Assembly (NCBI GenBank): GCA_963841845.1
Contig: CAWJEG010000007.1
Coordinates: 310,001-374,000, forward strand
Direction: 5' to 3'
Source: CAVVGZ01 sp963841845
GTDB taxonomy: Bacteria > Chloroflexota > Anaerolineae > Anaerolineales > Anaerolineaceae
Length of the DNA stretch: 64,000 bases
Translations under genes and position numbers: made by a program
Part shown: piece after piece, positions 36,485 through 45,126 of the stretch
How the letters are laid out: the number at the start of each line of letters is the position of its first letter
Numbering within the stretch: the first letter of the stretch is position 1
Notes under the pieces: generated by a model
Told to the model about the DNA's origin: nothing
Seen by the model: only the letters and a program-made list of their open reading frames with translations
The model's database searches: none

Positions 36485-36877
36485 ATGGCGAATAATTTTT
36501 CAAAAAGAAAGATCGTCGTTTTAGCCATTATTCTCTCCATCGCCATCCTCCACATCTTCAATCCGCTGCGATGGGTCAGTGGTTTTTGGCACGACCTGTA
36601 CTACAGTTTTTTCTCCGATCTGACCCTCCCATTCGGGTATTATTTTTTACTTTGCATTGCTGGGGATAATATCCGGTTTTTCCGTCCATGGTGGGTCAAA
36701 GCAGGCAGCCTGTTCTCATTGTTAATTATTGCCGAGATACTTCAATACTGCGGATATTATGCGTTTGGGACAATATTCGACCCTGTGGATATTTTGATGT
36801 ATGCAACAGGAATTTTTCTGGCAGTCATTTGTGATCTCTTGATCTTCCCTGAATTATTTCCATTCTGGGAAAACTGA
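36485..36877 (+). CDS. small membrane protein of unknown function
   Basis: A 130-residue protein with four hydrophobic helices and an aromatic-rich middle (LRWVSGFWHDLYYSFFSDLTLPFGYYFLL). No family is recognised with confidence; the helix layout is reminiscent of VanZ-like proteins, but no diagnostic motif was seen. ATG at 36485 follows AGGATATT. It is one of the few plus-strand genes in this part and stands alone. Confidence 0.55.
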   Translation: MANNFSKRKIVVLAIILSIAILHIFNPLRWVSGFWHDLYYSFFSDLTLPFGYYFLLCIAGDNIRFFRPWWVKAGSLFSLLIIAEILQYCGYYAFGTIFDPVDILMYATGIFLAVICDLLIFPELFPFWEN

Positions 36878-36958
36878 TCAGCTTTTCAATATGGATCCTG
36901 CACTGTTCCTGGCAGGTTTCGTTACCTTAATCCAAACCAGCCAGACAAAAAAATCGAT

Positions 36959-37866
36959 TCAATCAAACTCCTTGAACCAGCACTCACTGTTATAAACCCT
37001 TTTAAACCCCAGTGATTGGTAAAACAACTGATCTGATCCCACATAGGCTTCTCTTGCTCCCAGGGCTGCACAACGCCGGATGCCTTCCAGTACAGCAGCT
37101 TTACCCAATCCCATCCTCCGGTAATCCGGGTCGGTAGCCACTGGCTCAACGTAAGCATATTGATGCACCGGTTCATAGAACATACCGCAGAATGAAACAA
37201 AATTGCCGTCAGGAGCCTGGACGACAATTTTCAGGTCGAGTCGTCCCTTGGGGTCTCGAACATCTTCCTGCGTTCTTCAAGAGCGGAATCATCAGAGGCA
37301 GGCTCCCCCCCATGGTCAAATCCACGCCATAAAACACGATGCACCTTCCCCCAATCGCAGTCTTCTGCCAGGCTTTGCAGACGAAATCCTTCGGGTTTTA
37401 TTATTTCAGGAAATGGACTCTGGATTTCACAGCGGGAAATTGGCCTTGTGCGTTCCATATCCCTGCTGTAGCCCCGTTCATTAACAAGATCAATAAATTC
37501 CGAATCATAGTCATTAATATAAGTGTTAAGGTATTTTTTTCCGCTGGTCTGAGAAGTACCAACGAGATTCTCCTCAGCATAGTCCAGCATTTCCCGCCGG
37601 AGGTGCCTGTACTCTGGATTAAATTGGAAGAAAGCTTCCCCAAGGACTGACTCATAAGTAGCAACGCCAGCAATCTCTCCATCCACCTCCCAGATCCCGA
37701 TCTTTCCCAGCGACTTACCATCCAGTGCAGGGTGGGAGTGCATATACTCCCAGGCAGGCTCGAGCCAGTTGCCGTCTGCATTGTCCTTCTGGTAATGCCT
37801 TATCAAGAATTCACTTACCAGCAAGGTATCACCCGGAGGGTCATAATTGCGGTAAAGGATGGTCAT
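36959..37866 (-). CDS. GNAT-family acetyltransferase with two GNAT-like halves, frameshifted
   Basis: The first frame (from ATG 37866) gives an N-terminal GNAT-like half (LGKIGIWEVDGEIAGVATYES) and a linker ending at ETPRDDS. The second frame continues DLKIVVQAPDGNFVSFCGMFY into a complete GNAT acetyl-CoA site, TDPDYRRMGLGKAAVLEGIRR (R-x-x-G-x-G), and YQSLGFKRVY. A one-base deletion near 37238 separates them; this is one of the few shifts here that is not an insertion. The restored protein is about 302 residues. The acceptor is unknown. Confidence 0.8.
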
Positions 37867-37905
37867 CGCCCTCTCCTTAAAGTTGAATGGTTTGATTGGA
37901 CGAAA

Positions 37906-38646
37906 TTACGCCATGCCAGTGCCTTGATTAACCCACCAGATTCCGGTGCATTCAGGCAGTACAATTTCACCTTTGTCCTGGACAATCCTTTCAAGCATAG
38001 CCTCCCCGAAGAAGAACCGGGTGAGTTCCTCAGCCTCCGCCAAATCCTCGAACCGGTAATCTGTCCTGATCCAGGTATGCTTAAACCCGGCCGACTCGAT
38101 ATACTGGTAATACGGCACCAATCGCTCAGGCGGTTGAGGATTTTCATACCCCGTACCCAGGGTTTCGATCAGGATGATCATTCCCCCCGGGTGGATGACA
38201 CGCTGCATCTCCATCAATACCTTGCCAAGCTCACCCCGCCATGTATCCGGATCGCCTTCCACCAGGTAGCATACACTCCAGCCAGAAATCGCCGCATCCG
38301 CAAGCCCACTTCTCACCGGGAGGTGGCGGTGGTCGCATACCGTCAGGTTCCAATTTTGCATGTCGTTGTTTTGCAGCGTCTTCCTGGCGGTATCCAGCAT
38401 ATGCCGGGAATTGTCAAAGGCATAAATCCACTTTGACCGGGGTGCCAGCATACGCGTCAGTCTTCCGGTTCCCGCCCCTAATTCCACAAGGGTCAAACCA
38501 TCCCGGGGGATGATGTGAGCGAGGGCTTTTTCGAGGTTTTGCTGGTAATCCTCTCTCTTAACCAACAAATCGTATTGCTGTGCCTGTGTACCATAAATTT
38601 CGTGGTGGTCGGGAGCTTTCATATATTCAACTTTTTTCCATGTCAT
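37906..38646 (-). CDS. class I SAM-dependent methyltransferase
   Basis: A 246-residue protein with IYGTQAQQYDLLVKREDYQ, SAM motif I (LVELGAGTGRLTRML), the acidic residue in YAFDNSRHML, and motif III (VIHPGGMIILIETLGTG). It is similar to small-molecule methyltransferases of the UbiE/Methyltransf_11 type. ATGs at 38646 and 38622 are both possible; the family-like sequence begins at the latter. The acceptor is unknown. Confidence 0.85.
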   Translation of the reverse strand: MTWKKVEYMKAPDHHEIYGTQAQQYDLLVKREDYQQNLEKALAHIIPRDGLTLVELGAGTGRLTRMLAPRSKWIYAFDNSRHMLDTARKTLQNNDMQNWNLTVCDHRHLPVRSGLADAAISGWSVCYLVEGDPDTWRGELGKVLMEMQRVIHPGGMIILIETLGTGYENPQPPERLVPYYQYIESAGFKHTWIRTDYRFEDLAEAEELTRFFFGEAMLERIVQDKGEIVLPECTGIWWVNQGTGMA

Positions 38647-38665
38647 TATCCATTTTGATCCCGTT

Positions 38666-39022
38666 CTACTTCATTCCCAATCGTTCCCTCCAGACAATGG
38701 TTTTTTCAGCAAGTGCTTTATCTCCCGCCAATCCGGGTGTATGCAGGACAAAGTGGAAATAATCCGGTGTGCTTTCCAAAAATGTGTGCGCTTCACCAGG
38801 CTCAACGATAAGGATATCCCCGGCCGATAATAGGATAGTTTCCCGTTCAATCCTCACCCGGGATGTGCCGCGGGCAACAAGGTAAATCTCTGTGATGATA
38901 GAATGGACATGAGGTTCATCCACACCCGCATTGGCATAACCGATTGAGAGCGGCAGTTCAGAATTCCAGGGACCAACATACCAGCCTTTCTCCCGAGAAG
39001 GGTTCGCCTGCTCAATTCGCAT
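38666..39022 (-). CDS. cupin-domain protein
   Basis: A 118-residue single-domain cupin: VDEPHVHSIITEIYLVARG is motif 1 (two metal-binding His and Glu) and AGDILIVEPGEAHTF is motif 2 with the third His. A metal-binding beta-barrel is expected. It precedes the methyltransferase gene by 19 bases on the same strand, so the two may be cotranscribed. Enzyme or sensor role unknown. The 410-base gap up to 39433 holds nothing recognisable. Confidence 0.85.
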   Translation of the reverse strand: MRIEQANPSREKGWYVGPWNSELPLSIGYANAGVDEPHVHSIITEIYLVARGTSRVRIERETILLSAGDILIVEPGEAHTFLESTPDYFHFVLHTPGLAGDKALAEKTIVWRERLGMK

Positions 39023-39433
39023 GTTTTCTTTCCTTATTTAATGGATTTCAACAACATTATATTTCAATCAATAATGTCATATTATAGTTATAAAGATTGG
39101 AATGAGATATTCATGATAGCTGCCCGGTAAAATCGAAACCCTTTAAATGGCATTATGGATAGTGGTTTCCGGCAACCAGTAAAAATAGCCGGCGCCAGCA
39201 TCCTCAGCCTGAATCGGATCAGCATGGCGGTAAACGGTTAAACTGCTTATACTCCCAAAAGTCTACCGAATGGATTGTTGGGTGAATTTTGTTTTTACCC
39301 AACCCTTGGTAAAAACCAAACTTTACTCCGTTAGGTTTGACGATATTTAACATGGTGCCAATATTGGGCAGCTCTGTTGATTTCCTGATAGGCTACCTGT
39401 CTCCCGCCTTTCCGACTTGTCGCAACCGGAACC
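39023..39433. other. intergenic, no gene seen
   Basis: About 410 bases between the cupin and a VOC gene. No supported ORF or clear hairpin. Confidence 0.5.
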
Positions 39434-39805
39434 TCAGACGTGCTGGTCAAAGAGAATTGGGTTGCCGTCGGGATCAATAAGCAAAAAACTTGCTGGACCT
39501 GCTGTAGTCTCGTCCGCCTCGCTCACCAATTCAACGCCCTTTTCCTTCAGCTGTTGCTGGAGTACACGCACATCTGTAAATGGTTCCACTTTCTGGGCAT
39601 TGCTGTCCCAGCCGGGGTTGAAGGTTAGCATATTCTTTTCGAACATCCCTTGAAAAAGGCCGATCACATGCTCTCCGTTCTTCAGGATGAGCCAGTTCTG
39701 CGAAATATCCCCGTGAAATTCCTTGAAACCTAGCTTCTCGTAAAACTCCTTCGAAGCCTTAATATCCTTCACCGTCAGACTGATTGAAAATGCGCCTAAA
39801 TCCAT
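39434..39805 (-). CDS. VOC-family (glyoxalase/bleomycin-resistance-like) protein
   Basis: A 123-residue protein with ISLTVKDIKASKEFYEKLGFKEF at the N-terminus and ASFLLIDPDGNPILFDQHV at the C-terminus, the two beta-alpha-beta-beta-beta modules of a VOC protein. ATG at 39805 follows AAAGGAGCAATAA. Typical of proteins annotated glyoxalase-like; no substrate can be assigned. Confidence 0.9.
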   Translation of the reverse strand: MDLGAFSISLTVKDIKASKEFYEKLGFKEFHGDISQNWLILKNGEHVIGLFQGMFEKNMLTFNPGWDSNAQKVEPFTDVRVLQQQLKEKGVELVSEADETTAGPASFLLIDPDGNPILFDQHV

Positions 39806-39873
39806 TTATTGCTCCTTTCATTAGTTAATAAATGCCAACCATTTTTCATTCTCACCTTAATTATAGGAAGAAC

Positions 39874-40260
39874 TCAAGCGGCCTTGGGACGCATAAATCC
39901 GCCCTGGTACTCAGGATAAACATGCATCTCGATCCCCGACCCTGCAACTTGCTTCATCATCTCCATGGCATAGGTGCTGGGTGTTCCATAGATCTCAACG
40001 CTGCTTGGTTCAATGAATTGATACGCAGCCTTGGACCGTTGATCTGCCCCCTTGAGCTGCTGGTCAAGAGCCTCCGCATCCGGAAAAATCCGAATGATGG
40101 TTACCTCTTTTGTTTCTTCGTTGAAATAGGCAAGTTGAACAAGCGTGTCCGGTTTACCAGCCATGGTAGGCGGGATGCTATCCTGATAGTGATTCCTGAA
40201 ATCATCGAGCATTCCATTCTTCACACGGTTGCGGCTTATAAATACAATAGGCTCAGCCAT
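39874..40260 (-). CDS. ABM-like (antibiotic-biosynthesis-monooxygenase fold) protein
   Basis: A 128-residue protein. IVFISRNRVKNGMLDDFRNHYQ and TLVQLAYFNEETKEVTIIRIFPDAEALDQQL resemble the ferredoxin-like dimeric alpha/beta barrel of ABM proteins. The frame runs upstream to 40311, but GGAGAAGGGAGATTT places the start at 40260. The role is unknown; it may be a small monooxygenase or a non-enzymatic relative. Confidence 0.6.
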   Translation of the reverse strand: MAEPIVFISRNRVKNGMLDDFRNHYQDSIPPTMAGKPDTLVQLAYFNEETKEVTIIRIFPDAEALDQQLKGADQRSKAAYQFIEPSSVEIYGTPSTYAMEMMKQVAGSGIEMHVYPEYQGGFMRPKAA

Positions 40261-40498
40261 AAATCTCCCTTCTCCTGTAAAAACAGGTATTTGCCATCCT
40301 GGACTTGCCAATCTATTGTGGTTTTCCTCAATAATTCGAATTTAATCCAGTATAGCTCGAGGTATGGATTGATTTTATAATATCATGTAAAGATCAATAA
40401 ACAATGCTTCGTTACACGAATGGTATTAACGAGATTACCGCCCAACAGTTTGCAGCGGACTGATTCAAGTCCCTTCATAAATGATCTGGTTAAAATTC

Positions 40499-40930
40499 TT
40501 AAACCCCGGACTCGATCAGCTGCTTGATATTACGCTGGCTGCGCTCTAACCGGCTGGAAAGGAAACTCTTATCCATCGATTCATCCATGCCGGGTATCTC
40601 AAAAGAAGTGGTGATGGCGGTTTGGTTTTCGCCTTGAGCCTCAAATGTGACCCGCCCGTTCATGACAACAGGTCCGTCGTGGATAACCAATCCGAATGCC
40701 CGGTTCGGTTCATATTCCACCACCTGCATCGTCCCTTCGACCGGGATACCGCTGCGGTTGTTGCGCCTGCGAATAATTGTCCCAACCTTTATTGGTTCAT
40801 CAGAATCCAGCCAGAGTTCGATATCCGGATCCCAGCGCGGGTGGTTGTGGACGTGTTCATCAGCGTAGAAGTGGAAGACCTTGCCCAGTGGTCGATTAAT
40901 CATTGTTGTGACCTGAAAATGTGCGCTCAT
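40499..40930 (-). CDS. SRPBCC-family protein
   Basis: A 143-residue START/Bet-v1-like protein: FQVTTMINRPLGKVFHFYADE, HPRWDPDIELWL, MQVVEYEPNRAFGLVI, and a long C-terminal helix (RLERSQRNIKQLIESGV). Such proteins bind hydrophobic ligands. The frame extends to 41053 but its first 41 codons overlap the 3' end of the monooxygenase gene in another frame; GAGGAGAAAATA fixes the start at 40930. Confidence 0.85.
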   Translation of the reverse strand: MSAHFQVTTMINRPLGKVFHFYADEHVHNHPRWDPDIELWLDSDEPIKVGTIIRRRNNRSGIPVEGTMQVVEYEPNRAFGLVIHDGPVVMNGRVTFEAQGENQTAITTSFEIPGMDESMDKSFLSSRLERSQRNIKQLIESGV

Positions 40931-40997
40931 TATTTTCTCCTCTGGCAATTTTATCGGTTGCCCTGCCTGTATGACAGTTTGATGAACGATACAATTA

Positions 40998-42234
40998 TTA
41001 AGTCCTTCCAGCATCAATCCGGGAAGCAATATATTCAGCGTCTTCACCGACACCCACCAGGAGGCTGGATTTCATTTTATACAACCAGGGTAATCCCACG
41101 AAAAATAATCCCGGGAAGGCGGTTACGCCGCGTCTTCTGAACGGGATATCCATCGCCGTCCAGGATCGGTAGTTTTACAAGCTTGAAATCAAACCTGTAT
41201 CCCATTGACCAGATGCAGGTTGTGATTCCGGCATCCTGCAGGTCTAATTCTGAGATTTCTTCCTGGTAATAGCCATTGCGAAGTTGGGGTAGTTCCTCCG
41301 CTGGGGTATCCAATCCGTTATTCGATATATAAAAATCTACCATTCTTGTGATTTCAACTTCAGATTGGTCAGCCCGGGTGAGGTTATATTTGAGATTTTT
41401 TTCCAACCAGATCCTTTCACCATGTACACCCTGGAGCCGCCCCAACAAGGTCACTCCGTCATGGGAAAACTGGTGAAGGTTAAGCGCATGCCCGCCGCCT
41501 TTTGATGATACATGCAGGCTTCCTGAAAATTTAGCTTCAGATGAAGGAAGCATATCAACCGTCCGGTCAAGAAATCCGGTTAGTTGGAACCATTCAAAAA
41601 TATCTTTTCCTCTGTACCTCCGCGGCACCCTTCCCGCTTTGCCGGTACTCAGGTAAACCTTACGCCCTGCCTGGTATAGTTCTTCTGCAATCTGGCACCC
41701 GGATTGGGCACTCCCTACTACCATTACTGCGCCGGGAGGGATTGACTGGGGATTTCGGTAGCTTCCGGAGGGAATCTGGGTGATGGTTGAAGGCAGGTCG
41801 TTACTGAAGGAAGGAATTTTGGGCTGCTGGAATAAGCCTGTGGCAATAACCACATTCTGCGCCTCCCATGTATCCTCATCTGACCTTACCAGGTAGCCAT
41901 GCTTGTCCGCTATTTTTTCAACGGAGGTAACCCGTATTCCATAATGGACAGGAAGATTGAAATGCTCAACATATCTCTCAAAGTAGCTGACGATCTCGTT
42001 GCGTTCCATAAAAACATCCGGTGCATCGCCCTTGTATTCAGCTCCGGGGATGCGAATGGACCAGTTGGGGGTGAGCAGTGTAAAAGAATCCCAGCGCCCG
42101 TTCCGCCAGGCATTTCCAGCCTGATCAGCCTTTTCAAGGATAATATGCTCACGGCCTCTTTGCAGGAGATGAAAACTGGTGGCCAGACCAGCTTGCCCGC
42201 CCCCGATGATAATGGTTTCAATTTGCCTATTCAT
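40998..42234 (-). CDS. flavin-dependent monooxygenase (CzcO/FMO-like), C-terminal frameshift
   Basis: The N-terminus has the FAD dinucleotide-binding motif TIIIGGGQAGLATSFHL. An NADPH-binding VMVVGSAQSGCQIAEEL follows in the middle, as in flavin-containing monooxygenases and CzcO-like proteins. The open frame ends at 41077 with GIIFRGITLVV. Removing one T from the run near 41103 instead gives FVGLPWLYKMKSSLLVGVGEDAEYIASRID and a stop at 40998, the expected family C-terminus. Start 42234 is preferred over 42264 because of GAAGGTCTCGAT. The restored protein is about 411 residues. Substrate unknown. Confidence 0.85.
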
Positions 42235-42637
42235 ATCGAGACCTTCTTTAAATTGTGACGACATTTATTAATATATTATTATCTTATTTATCTGATTATT
42301 GCACGTCCGGATTAAATCATAATGATAAAAATACCTTATTTCATTCAATAAAAAATTTTTGTGCGGCTTGAACCGCCGGCTTCACCGTATATCATTTGAT
42401 GGTAATAAATCTTGGTACGGATAGAAAGTTTTATCCGTAATGGATTGTAGTTTTACGTAAGGTAAGTAGTGATGGTTTGCGAGGGAAAGATCTAAGGTTT
42501 GGTTAGGTTGGATGGTTAGTATTAGGATTGACAAATTATTGTTTCACTCGTAAAATTGCGTATCTTGTAAATTATTTAGTGAATAAAATATTTACTTAAT
42601 AAAGTATTAAATTAGAAATTAAACAGGCGGGCTCATC
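42235..42637. other. divergent promoter region
   Basis: About 400 bases between the leftward monooxygenase gene and the rightward marR-type gene. It holds the tandem AT-rich repeats at 42574-42605 and no gene. Confidence 0.5.
42574..42605. promoter_or_regulatory. tandem AT-rich repeats, candidate MarR operator
   Basis: Two adjacent 16-base near-repeats, ATTTAGTGAATAAAAT (42574-42589) and ATTTACTTAATAAAGT (42590-42605), lie 33-64 bases upstream of the MarR ATG. The second contains the dyad ACTT-aata-AAGT. Tandem sites here would suit autoregulation by a MarR dimer pair. Binding is inferred. Confidence 0.45.
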
Positions 42638-43093
42638 ATGAGGGAACAATCGACTTTAGAACTTACCCAGGATTTATTCCAGTTTGTTACACAAATCCCA
42701 CGAACAAAACTGATCCGCGGCTCATTCGAAGGCATACCTCGCAGGGAAAACGAGTTGCTGGTGTTACTCTTGATGAATCTTGGTGACGATAAGAAGGCAA
42801 TATCGGTTACAGAAATCAGCAATATGTTGCAAATCACACCTGCAGGTGTAACCCATTTGCTCAATCCATTGGAAGAAACCGGATACATCATTCGTTTACA
42901 AGCACCGAATGACAGGCGTATCGTTTTAATCGGGCTCACCGACAAGGGAACTGAGCTTGCTGAGGCACTTTTATTGAATGTTCAAGAGACATTATCCGGT
43001 CTTGTTAATTATTTGGGGGAAGAAGATTGCAGAACCTTTATTCGATTATTATCCCGGGTAATTGAGTTTTTAAATTCACAACCCGGTAATTAG
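42638..43093 (+). CDS. MarR-family transcriptional regulator
   Basis: A 151-residue winged-helix protein: ISVTEISNMLQITPAGVTHLLNPLEETGYI is the recognition helix-turn-helix and RLQAPNDRRIVLIGLTDKGTELA is the wing with the conserved DxR motif of MarR proteins. It begins a rightward gene group followed after 60 bases by ABC ATPase genes and an FtsX permease, so it probably controls that exporter. Confidence 0.9.
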   Translation: MREQSTLELTQDLFQFVTQIPRTKLIRGSFEGIPRRENELLVLLLMNLGDDKKAISVTEISNMLQITPAGVTHLLNPLEETGYIIRLQAPNDRRIVLIGLTDKGTELAEALLLNVQETLSGLVNYLGEEDCRTFIRLLSRVIEFLNSQPGN

Positions 43094-43153
43094 AAAAGTT
43101 ATCGGGATTATAAATTTGAAATATCTCGACGCTTGGCGCAGGGTCGGTATTTT

Positions 43154-43958
43154 ATGAATGGTACGAGTAAAAACAACATCATCCAGATGCAGGATGTCAT
43201 TAAAACATACAGTACGGGTGATATCCCATTTGTTGCCCTTAGTCATGTCACCATCGATATTTTGCAGGGTGAATTTCTGGGAGTCACGGGTAAATCGGGG
43301 GCTGGAAAAACTACCCTGCTCAACATGATCTCAGGAGTCAGCGGGGTAACCTCCGGGAGCGTTCTCTTTCATCAAACGGGTAATGGAACAACATCTTCTG
43401 TCATCCCTATCCATACCATGAGTGAAGATGACCTTGCCCTCTGGCGTGGTAAAAACCTGGGGATCATTTTTCAATCGTTCGAATTAATGCCATCGCTCAG
43501 CCTGTTAGAGAACGTGATGCTGCCTCTTGATTTTTTAGGGATATTACCAGCCTGCAATAAGCAACAAAAGAGCCTTCGAATTATTGGAATTGTTAGATAT
43601 TGTCGACCATGCCCACAAAATCCCCGCCCATATCTCAGGTGGACAAAAACAGCGTGTTGCCATCGCTCGGGCAATGGTCAACGATCCCCCATTGATCATT
43701 GCTGATGAACCGACCGGGAACCTGGATAGTGCCACTGCTGAAACCATTCTTGAAATTTTCGAGAGACTGGTTTCCCGGGGCAAAACAATCGTTATGGTAA
43801 CCCATGATGAAAGTCTTGCACCTCGTTTTTCCCGCCGTCTTCAGATTGTCGATGGCGTCGTGAGTAACCCGACAGAAAATGGTACTGTACCGGTTAGCAG
43901 TATTGAAACCACAAAAAATGTGGAACGCAGATTTCCATCCACGACCCATATCTTCTGA
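43154..43958 (+). CDS. MacB/LolD-type ABC transporter ATPase, frameshifted
   Basis: Walker A is GKSGAGKTTLLNMISG. The Q-loop is GIIFQSFELMPSLSLLENVMLPLDFLG. The frame then changes to YYQPAISNKRAFELLELLDIVDHA, with signature ISGGQKQRVAIARAM, Walker B LIIADEPTGNLD and H-loop VMVTHDES. Removing one G of the run near 43540 restores one protein of about 268 residues. The LLENVMLPL and DEPTGNLD motifs are typical of the MacB/LolD/FtsE group that partners with FtsX-type permeases. ATG at 43154 is used; an upstream TTG at 43133 is possible. Confidence 0.85.
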
Positions 43959-45126
43959 GAGATATTCCCGCATAACTTTAAGTAAAACAACGCCGTGCGC
44001 CGAAGATGGTTCCTCCCCGGCAATTCGCCGGCAGGAAGAACCAGCCATTATTTTGCGTAACGTGAGTAGGATTTATGAAAACGCTGCCGGGAAATTTACA
44101 GCTCTCAAATCCATAAATATGCAGTTGAACTTCGGGCAGTTTATCTCAATTGTTGGGAAATCTGGTTGCGGTAAATCAACCCTGCTGAATATGATCACGG
44201 GTATTGACCACCCACCTCCGGTGAAGTAATCGTGGGCAATGAACACATTTATCAAATGAGTGAAAGTAGTCGTGCTTCTATGGCGGGGAAGGAATTTGGG
44301 CGTTGTTTTTCAATTTTTTCAACTGCTGCCAACCCTAACCTTATTGGAAAACACCATCTTGCCCATGGATTATTGTAAGGTACATTCTTTCTCTGAACGT
44401 CCGGAACGGGCAATGAATTTACTCCGGATGGTCGGATTAGAAGAGCAGGCAAACCAGCTTCCTGCTGCTGTCTCGAGCGGACAGCAGCAGAGTGCAGCTA
44501 TTGCGCGTGCACTGGCAACCGATCCACCAATAATTTTGGCTGATGAACCCACCGGCAATTTGGATACGCGTGCTGCTGATAATATTCTCTCCCTGTTTGA
44601 GAACCTGGCGGCACAGGGCAAGACAATCCTGATTGTCACCCATGATCCCACCATAACGCGAAGAACAGATCAAACAATTATCCTTTCCGATGGCGAGATC
44701 ATTGACCAAACGGTGGCAAGTGCCCTGCCCTACTTATCTCATCTGCAAATGCTTGCAGCCACACGCCAGGCTAAAAAGGCGGTAGCAGTACCTGGATCAA
44801 CGATTCTCCAGCAAGGGCAGACAGTCGAATATTTCTTCATGGTTGAATCTGGGCAGGTGGAAGTCGTAATTCAAATTGATGGGGTACATGAAATGCGGCT
44901 GGCTTGTTTGGGCCCCGGTCAATTTTTTGGTGAGGTCGAATTAACCATGGGTGGTTATTCCATCGCCAGTGTAAAAGCAACCAGGCATGGAGCAGAATTG
45001 GCATTGATCCCGGAGATATATTCCAGGAACTGGTCGACAGCTCCACAGCAACACGTGATACTGATCCAGGAAGTAGCCATCAACCGTCTTGCTGAAAATA
45101 GGAATAGAAGGAACACGATTCGGTGA
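43918..45126 (+). CDS. second MacB-type ABC ATPase with C-terminal cNMP-binding-like domain, two frameshifts
   Basis: AIILRNVSRIYENAAGKFTAL leads to Walker A GKSGCGKSTLLNMITG. A one-base deletion near 44212 and an insertion near 44280 interrupt the stretch up to GRNLGVVFQFFQLLPTLTLLEN. Then come Walker B IILADEPTGNLD, the H-loop IVTHDPT and, from about 44755, a cyclic-nucleotide-binding-like barrel (GSTILQQGQTVEYFFMVESG, FFGEVELTMGG). The signature reads VSSGQQQSAAIARAL, where LSGGQQQR is usual, and the cNMP cassette lacks the phosphate-binding Arg. The start is uncertain; the gene may even be fused to the preceding ATPase through another shift. The stop overlaps the permease start. Confidence 0.8.
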
